A program made the translations under genes and the position numbers. From Hepatocystis sp. ex Piliocolobus tephrosceles (taxonomy: Eukaryota; Apicomplexa; Aconoidasida; Haemosporida; Plasmodiidae), in NCBI GenBank assembly GCA_902459845.2, contig CABPSV020000271.1, positions 1 to 13,370 on the forward strand: 13,370 bases of DNA, read 5' to 3'. The notes under the pieces were generated by a model. The model was not told where the DNA came from. It saw nothing but the letters and a program-made list of their open reading frames with translations, and ran no database searches. This document shows positions 7,532 to 13,370 of this stretch, in pieces. Numbering within the stretch: the stretch's first letter is position 1; every line of letters begins with the position of its first letter.

Positions 7532-10500
7532 TACCATCGTTTTTCTTTTTCAGTTCCTTATAATCTTTTTTTAAATTTTCTTCAATCTGTATAATACTAT
7601 TAATAGAATTTAAAATTTTTATTTTTAATAAATTAAGTTTTTCAGTACTTAATAGTGTATATTGTTCAAACCCAGGAAAAAACATTTTCTCCTTCTCCTT
7701 CCCTTTCTCCTTTTTATTATCAAGATAATTTGCATAACTTTGAAAGTTTTTTAACCTTTCTTCCATTTTTTTAATATCTTCACTATTATTACTACTACTG
7801 TTGTTATTGTTGTTACTACTGTTGCTATTGTTGTTACTACTGTTGCTATTGTTGTTACTACTGTTGTTATTGTTACTACTACTACTGTTGTTGTTATTGT
7901 TGTTACTACTGTTGACTTTTATGTTCGAATCCTCAGTATATTCCTCACTACTGATATTACCATTACGATCACCACTATTAATCGTGTTACTTTTTTTTGT
8001 TTCATTATTTTCAAACGTAAAAGTATTAGGTGACATATTTATTTTAATATTATTATAACCTTCTCCAACACCTTTAACATAATTAGTATCGAATGTCCCA
8101 CTACTCATGTTGTTGTTACTAGTACAATTGGTATAAGTGTTAAATGCACTTTCACTTGTATCTTTTTTTTTTTCTTCATCTTTATTTTGGGTAGTTTGGG
8201 TCGTTTGGCTAGTTTGTTCATTTTGATTACACTGACTACTCTGATTACACTGACTACTCTGATTACACTGACTACTCTGATTATACTGGCTACTTTGACT
8301 ATATTGATAATTGTAAGACGATGATAAATTATGTCTAATGTCACTATTACTCTCATTACCACTACCATTACCACTACCACTACCAGTACCATTACCACTA
8401 CTACCACCAACACCACTACTACCATTGCCATTACCACCACCACTACCACTACCACCATTTTTGTCATTATTATCCCCATTTGTTCTATCACTACCATTAA
8501 CACTATTTACATCATTACAACCAGCATTAGCCACATCTTTCGACTTTTCATTACCCTCTACTTTACTTCCAGTAGTATCGTCAATTATTTGAGGATAAAT
8601 ATAATTTGTTTCCTTTTTTTTTTTTTCTTTAATTCGTTCAGCCTCATTCAATAATAATTGTTTTGCTTTAAATAATCTATTAAAATGGTTGTTGTGTCTT
8701 TTTTTTATATCTTCACTAACATTTATACCTAATTTATCCGGATGCCATTTTTTTGATAAACTAGAAAATGCTTGTTTTATTTGTTCTACAGTACAATTTC
8801 TATTTATATTTAAAATTTGAAAAGATGTAGCATTAATTTGCGATAATAATTTTTCTTCTTTATCTTCTAAAGTTATATTACATTTTATACACATATTTTG
8901 ATACGTATATAACGCCTGTTCATATTCCAATAATTGTTCATACGCATGTATTTGTGTATCAAACGCATTAACATATTTAGGAATATATTCTAAACATTTA
9001 TTACAATTATCAATAACATCAATCCATTTATTTAAATGCATTAATGTTCTTGCTCTATTGTAATATAATTTTCCAACATTTTCATTCATAGGTTTTAATA
9101 TTTTAAAACTATTACATAAATACATTTGTTTTTCTAATGCTTCTGTATATAGTTCATAAGCAACATTATATTTTCCATTTTTATAATTATCTGCACCTTT
9201 TGAAGCAACATATAATATATATGAAGATATAAGATCAGTTTTAAGTGGTTCATTGTCTATATAATCTAAAGGTGATTTTTGCTCTATATTTTTATCAAAT
9301 ATATAGTTATATTTTAGTCCAGATATTTTGAATAATTTAAGTAATTCTACATTTTTTTTTTTTGATGCATAATGATATATATTATCTTCATTTTCCGGAT
9401 CTATTGGTTCCTTCACAAAATTAAAAAACATTTTACACATAAAACTTGTTAATGTTTCATTAGCACAATAAAACAATGGATGTTTTATATTATATTGAAT
9501 AAATATATCATTATTTTTTATAGGGTCTATATTTTCCATTGTTTGTCCATCTAGGTTAGTAAAACTTGTACAATTTTCACCCAATACATGTATTAACTGA
9601 ACTTCTGTTTTTATTTTATTACATTCCATTACATATTGGCTAGACACTTTTTTATTCATATCAAATAAACATAAATCAAAAAATTTTAAAAAAATTGATT
9701 TTTTAATTAATTTAATAAAACGAAAATTATCATATTTTAATGCAGTTAAAAATATTTTATATAAATTAAAAATATGCATATTTTTAAATAGTAATGTTAA
9801 TATAACTGAATTCATAATAGGGATAGGAGCTTTATATTTATCTAAATAAATATTCTCCATTTGTTTTATAACTTCTTTTTTTATTCTTTTATTTTGAGAT
9901 ATATTACTTTCACCATTATTATTATATTTCCCTTTACTTAAACTATAATAAACATTTAATATTTTTGACTCAATTACACAATATTCTTCTATATGTTGTA
10001 AAATCCTTTTATGATTACATATATCTTCATTTTTTAAAATATAATTAGATAAATTATGACCATATATAATTAATCGAATATCTTTATCATATTTTTCCAT
10101 ATTCTTATCTTGTGGAATTTTACTTGTTTTCATTTTTAAAATAAAATCATTTACAATATTATTATCAATTGATTCACTTTGTCCATAATAAAATGGAAAT
10201 TCATATATTATTTTTTTTTCAATTTCGGATATGGTCTTATTTGTGTCGGAATTATTTTGGTTAGGGACAAAAGTATTTTGGTTAGGGACAAAATTATTCT
10301 GATTTGGGACAAAATTATTTTGGTTAGGGACAAAATTATTTTGGTTAGGGACAAAATTATTTTGGTTAGGAACAAAATTATTTTGGTTAGGGACAAAATT
10401 ATTTTGGTTAGGGACAAAATTATTTTGGTTAGGAACAAAATTATTTTGGTTAGGGGCAAAATTATTTTGGTTAGGAACAAAATTATTTTGGTTAGGGGCA

Positions 10501-10792
10501 AAATTATTTTGGTTAGGAACAAAATTATTTTGGTTAGGGACAAAATTATTTTGGTTAGGGACAAAATTATTTTGGTTAGGAACAAAATTATTTTGATTAG
10601 GGACAAAATTATTTTGGTTAGGGACAAAATTACTCTGACTAACGTCGATGTTACTTTTGTTGATGTTGTGCGGTATGGTATTGCTATTTTTTTCATTCTC
10701 AACGTTATTCATATCAGTTTGTTGTGTATTACTAACATTGTTACTATTACTACTATTACTATTACTATTACTATTACTATTACTATTACTAT

Positions 10793-10826
<34 letters not shown>

Positions 10827-13293
10827 GTTGCTATTATTAATGCCGTTACTACTGGATACAGTGTCGGTTGTTGATTTTGTCGTTGTGTCATCAGTGTAGT
10901 TCATATCATCATCGTTATTATTAACTCCCTTTTTAAATGTATTATTAATATCTGTATTATTTAAATTATTATCATCAACATTTGCCATACCTGGTATTTT
11001 GTTTATAGTAGGATGTGCATCTGTTGTCTCATTTACTGAATGTGTACCTCCACCAAGAGTTTGCATTTTTTTTATTTCATTGTTTTTTTCTTCTAATTGT
11101 TCTTTCAATAATTCCACTTCTTTTTTTAAAATGTCATTTTTTGCTTTAATATCAATTACTTCTTTAGCACAATGTTTATTATAATTATTAATCAAACTAT
11201 TTAATTCAGTTTTAAATGTTAATAAACTTGATTTTAATTTTTTATTTTGTTCTTTTAATTTTGTTATATCTTTTTCATATTCTATAATTTTATTTGTTTT
11301 TATATTATTATCAGTTTGAATAGAACTATTTTCTTTTTTTAATTTATTTGATAACATTATATATTTATATAATTTTTTTTCTATTTGTGTACTTTTTTTT
11401 TCTTCACTAGAAATAGAATTTTCCAATACTTTAATTATTTTTTTTATTTCATTCATTCGTTTTTTTGTTGGATTTTTTAAAAATTTTAATTTTTTATTAT
11501 TTTGTATGTTTTTAAAAATTTCACTATCTAAAAATTCATTTAACTCTGATGGATAAGAACTATTAATACTTCCATCACTTTTATTTTCTTTGTTTATATC
11601 TTTTTTTTTATCACAATTATAACTTTTTGTATATGTATCATTACCACTATTGCTAAAACTTTTACTCTTAAAGTTAGTACTACTATTATTTATATTATTA
11701 TCTTTATTAATAGTTTTATCTTTTGAATTTTTGTTACTAAAAGTAGTATTAGTTATGTTTTTTTTATTCATAATATTATTGAAATTAGAACACTTTGTGT
11801 CGTTGTTATCCATCGTTCCACATTTCGTTTCACCTGTTGTCCCACCTGTTGTCCCACATGTTGTCCCACCTGTTGTCCCACATGTCGTTCCACTTGTCGT
11901 TCCACATGTCGTTCCACTTGTCGTTCCACATGTCGTTCCACCTGTTGTCCCACATGTTGTCCCACCTGTTGTCCCACATGTTATCCCACCTGTTGTCCCA
12001 CATGTCGTTCCACTTGTCGTTCCACTTGTCGTTCCACTCATCATTCCACTCATCATTCCACTCATCATTCCACTCATCATTCCACTCATCATTCCACTTA
12101 TCGTTCCATTCATTGTCCCACTCGTAAAATCACTGGTAATATTACCCGTAGTATTAGTCGTAGCATTACTCGTGACGTTTTCCATACCCTTACTATCATT
12201 ATTAATATGACTGTTAATATTACTGTTAATATTACTGTTAATATTACTGTTAATATGACTGTTAATATTATTGTTAATGTAATTATTCATATTATTATCA
12301 GTCGAAGGGCTATTACAATTATTTCCATTTATATTGCCACAATTTATATTACCACCATTTATATTGCCACCATTTATATTGCCACCATTTATATTGCCAC
12401 CATTTATATTGCCACCTTCCATCTGTTTTTCAAAAATATCTTTTCCTTTCTTATTTAATTCATTTTTAGTTTTTATAATATTATCAAAAAAATTCTTATT
12501 ATCACATGATGGTATATTTTTTTCTTTATTTATAAAATTTTTATCATTGTTAAAAAAATTCTCTTGTTTTAAATTACTGTAAAATATATTATTACCATCA
12601 TGTTTGTTATTATTAAAATTATTACTTCTGCTACTACTATTACTTTCATAAATATTTTCATTATTTATATCCTCATTTTTATTATAATTCTTATTTGTAT
12701 ATTCACTACTATTTCTTCTTCTCTCTTTTCTTTTATTTTTAAAACTATTTATTTTATCATTTTCATTGTTATTATTATTAATATTATTAATTTTACTCTC
12801 TTCATTAACAACACCATTACTGTCATCGTTACCTTTTCTATTTATTAATTCACTTACATTTCTATATTTTTTTTTATTTCCATATTTATTACTATTGTTA
12901 TGTAAAAAAAAATCATCCATATTATTATTTATATTACTATTATAACTATTTTTACTAAAAGAATTTAATTTATTTTTGTCAATTTTTTTTTCCTCTTTAA
13001 TGTTTTTTGTTTTTTTTATACCCTTTTTCATAGGATAAGTAAATAAATAATTTTCTGAAAGTTGTTTATTTATTTGTGAAATATTGTTTGATTCTTGATT
13101 ATAATATTTTTTATTTAAATTGGCATATAAATTTTTAAGATATTTACGTTTTTGTTTTAATTCATTTATATTATTACTTTCGTTTAACTCTTTTTTATTT
13201 TTTATATTTTTTATATTAACATTTTCATAAAAAGAATTTATACATGAATAAATATCATAGTAATCAGAGTCATATTCTTTTACATTATTATTG

Positions 13294-13370
<77 letters not shown>
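4722..13370 (-). CDS. giant ankyrin-TPR-J-domain (Hsp40, class C) protein, 5' end outside window
   Basis: An open frame of 2882 visible residues ending in TAA at 4722-4724. The first visible Met (13031) is probably not the start: upstream codons remain open and in frame to the edge, including a protein-like stretch (VKEYDSDYYDIYSC...) and 24 Asn. In visible numbering: coiled coil about 638-769; FVPNQNN array 915-1040; unassigned folded segment about 1041-1325; ankyrin-like segment 1330-1374 (NIYHYASKKKNVELLKLFK, then SPLDYI); three TPR-like repeats about 1387-1496; J domain about 1516-1582 with the catalytic HPD at 1543-1545 (8736-8744) in WHPDK and a helix III (NRLFKAKQLLLNEAERI). Helical segments at about 1864-1999 are split by ten Asn. 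The rest is low complexity. J domains stimulate Hsp70 ATPase; TPRs commonly bind chaperones or clients. No Cys-rich zinc finger is seen, hence class C. No signal peptide or export motif can be judged without the true N-terminus. Confidence 0.92.
5121..5216 (-). repeat. 12-bp minisatellite, 8 units YE(Q/P)(N/K)
   Basis: Eight four-residue units (YEQN, FEPN, YEPK) lie near the C-terminus of the giant protein. YEPK units cluster together, as expected from local duplication. Confidence 0.92.
5607..5801 (-). repeat. 15-bp minisatellite, 13 units (D/N)(G/R)GTK
   Basis: Thirteen five-residue units. From N to C they run from NGGTE/NGDTK through DGGTK and NGGTK to DRGTK/DRGRK, so the array becomes more basic toward its C-terminal end. 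Other frames on both strands are open across it only because the period is a multiple of three. Confidence 0.93.
6243..6332 (-). repeat. 21-bp minisatellite, 4 units NNNFYEK
   Basis: Four near-identical seven-residue units plus a partial EK. The nucleotide units are almost perfect, pointing to recent duplication. Confidence 0.92.
6438..6530 (-). repeat. 15-bp minisatellite, 6 units MDKET/MDTEK
   Basis: Six five-residue units of alternating charge (LDTEK, MDTEK, MDKET, MDKEK). The MDKET units are identical at the DNA level. The segment is likely helical or disordered and highly charged. Confidence 0.92.
6948..7025 (-). repeat. 15-bp minisatellite, 5 units KNGSS
   Basis: Five units of KNGSS (one KNRSS) with a trailing Lys. 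They form a basic, Ser-rich spacer within the C-terminal arm. Confidence 0.92.
7155..7262 (-). repeat. 9-bp minisatellite, about 12 units (N/S)(N/T)G
   Basis: A Gly-every-third-residue tract of NNG, STG and SNG triplets. The Gly-X-Y-like spacing lacks Pro, so a collagen fold is not implied. Blocks of STG STG NNG recur, suggesting duplication of a larger unit. Confidence 0.85.
7293..7337 (-). repeat. 15-bp minisatellite, 3 units NSGF(C/G)
   Basis: Three consecutive five-residue units, two carrying Cys. They directly precede the Gly-every-third-residue array in the protein. Confidence 0.88.
7500..7529 (-). repeat. poly-Asn tract, 10 x AAT
   Basis: Ten uninterrupted AAT codons interrupt a helical, charged module (upstream MEERLKNFQSYANYLDNK... 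and downstream RNLQHILQEIENIFNIRY). The flanking segments are not low complexity, so the tract looks like an insertion into a folded region. Confidence 0.92.
7782..7913 (-). repeat. Asn/Ser-only tract, 44 residues
   Basis: Forty-four residues made only of Asn and Ser, in a shuffled order of short N and S blocks. Ser is AGT, and Asn uses AAC heavily, unlike the pure-AAT tracts elsewhere in this gene. A repeating NNNSNSS block is visible. Confidence 0.92.
8184..8321 (-). other. Ser/Tyr/Gln/Asn prion-like segment with 18-bp repeats
   Basis: The segment runs SSSYNYQYSQSSQYNQ and continues as four 18-bp units (QSSQCN or QSSQYN, 8223-8294), ending in NEQTSQTTQTTQN. Composition is almost only Ser, Gln, Asn, Tyr, Cys and Thr, resembling prion-like low-complexity domains. 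It follows the Gly-rich tract downstream of the J domain. Confidence 0.8.
8358..8456 (-). repeat. Gly/Ser/Asn-rich tract after the J domain
   Basis: Thirty-three residues, about two-thirds Gly with Ser, Asn and one Thr and Val, encoded mainly by GGT. It begins about 55 residues after the J domain. In class A and B J proteins a Gly/Phe region follows the J domain. This tract lacks Phe, so equivalence is only suggestive. Confidence 0.88.
10251..10628 (-). repeat. 21-bp minisatellite, 18 units FVPNQNN
   Basis: Eighteen heptapeptide units, differing only by V to A in two units and one N to T. Reading along the + strand, the synonymous variants at the Val codon (GAC, AAC, GGC) form blocks: GAC-GAC-AAC occurs twice in succession, then GGC-AAC twice, then GAC-GAC-AAC again. 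This shows nested 63-bp and 42-bp duplications over the 21-bp base unit. Long open frames in other phases and on the + strand are side effects of the period. Confidence 0.96.
10737..10831 (-). repeat. Ser and Ser-Asn microsatellite tract
   Basis: A run of 11 Ser followed by alternating Ser-Asn, encoded by AGT and AAT (hexamer AGTAAT). It lies between the coiled coil and the FVPNQNN array. Confidence 0.9.
11808..12119 (-). repeat. 12-bp minisatellite, 26 units GTT(S/C/G) and GMMS
   Basis: Twenty-six four-residue units in exact 12-bp phase. Five GMMS units lie at the N-terminal side, followed by GTTS, GTTC and GTTG. Eight Cys occur, seven of them exactly eight residues apart. Two synonymous codon subfamilies alternate in blocks along the array, with a 120-bp shift relating the blocks. 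Confidence 0.95.
12201..12278 (-). repeat. 12-bp minisatellite, about 6 units NINS
   Basis: Units NINS and NIHS/NINN in 12-bp phase, near the N-terminal part of the visible giant protein. Confidence 0.88.
12327..12416 (-). repeat. 15-bp minisatellite, 6 units GGNIN
   Basis: Five GGNIN units and one CGNIN, nearly identical in DNA, followed by GN. The array is separated from the NINS array by only a short linker. Confidence 0.92.
13299..13370 (-). repeat. poly-Asn tract (AAT)24 at window edge
   Basis: Twenty-four uninterrupted AAT codons, in frame with the giant CDS, run off the right edge, so the tract length and the protein start are unknown. Confidence 0.93.

Noticed and set aside
10251..10628. 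CRISPR-like array or interstitial telomere
   Set aside because: Units are contiguous with no spacers, are in frame, and encode a near-invariant peptide. TTAGGG differs from the Plasmodium telomere repeat.
10179..10874. 231-codon + strand and 164-codon - strand frames across the FVPNQNN array
   Set aside because: The 21-bp period keeps several frames free of stops. They lie inside the giant CDS and contain only the repeat in other phases.
12126..12185. Cluster of N-glycosylation sequons (NVT, NAT, NTT, NIT) in the giant protein
   Set aside because: Expected in Asn/Thr-rich low-complexity sequence. There is no evidence that the protein enters the secretory pathway.
11650..12210. 186-codon + strand frame rich in VVPHVVPL repeats
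   Set aside because: Antisense reading of the 12-bp GTT(S/C/G) array, open only because the unit is a multiple of three.

Overview
The base composition (extreme A+T, homopolymer and (TA)n tracts between genes, poly-Asn runs and Asn/Lys/Ser-rich proteins full of in-frame tandem repeats) points to a Plasmodium nuclear chromosome. The Asn-rich repeat expansions fit the P. falciparum/Laverania type, but other very AT-rich species (avian parasites, P. malariae) cannot be excluded by eye. No bacterial or viral signature was seen.

Layout: 1-1403 is non-coding, A-tract-rich DNA ending in a perfect 17-copy array of the 8-mer GCAATAAA, which stops 68 bp before the first gene. 1404-3419 (+) is an intronless 671-codon gene for a probable organellar RNA-binding helical-repeat protein. 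At least two repeats of exactly 37 residues are visible (the heptatricopeptide, HPR, period) and no RAP domain is seen. 3420-4721 is the shared 3' intergenic region between two convergent genes. 4722-13370 (-) is one very long open frame, a giant J-domain (Hsp40, class C) protein.

The giant gene is incomplete. Its reading frame stays open past the Met at 13031 and runs in frame into a poly-Asn tract at the window edge, so at least 113 further residues belong to it and the true start lies outside. The visible 2882 residues hold, in order: poly-Asn, disordered repeat arm, coiled coil, 18-copy FVPNQNN array, an unassigned folded segment, an ankyrin-like segment, three TPR-like repeats, a J domain with intact HPD, a Gly/Ser-rich and then Ser/Tyr/Gln/Asn-rich low-complexity segment, a helical module broken by poly-Asn, and a long repeat-rich C-terminal arm. 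At least a dozen independent minisatellites lie in this one gene, all with unit lengths divisible by three, and two show higher-order (nested) duplication structure.

The two genes are tail to tail and need not be functionally linked. One is inferred to act in organellar (probably mitochondrial) RNA metabolism, the other as an Hsp70 co-chaperone platform. The most notable points are the ankyrin-TPR-J architecture embedded in repeat arms, the nested repeat histories, the (GCAATAAA)17 array in a 5' leader, and the Thr-rich insertion that interrupts an HPR helix.
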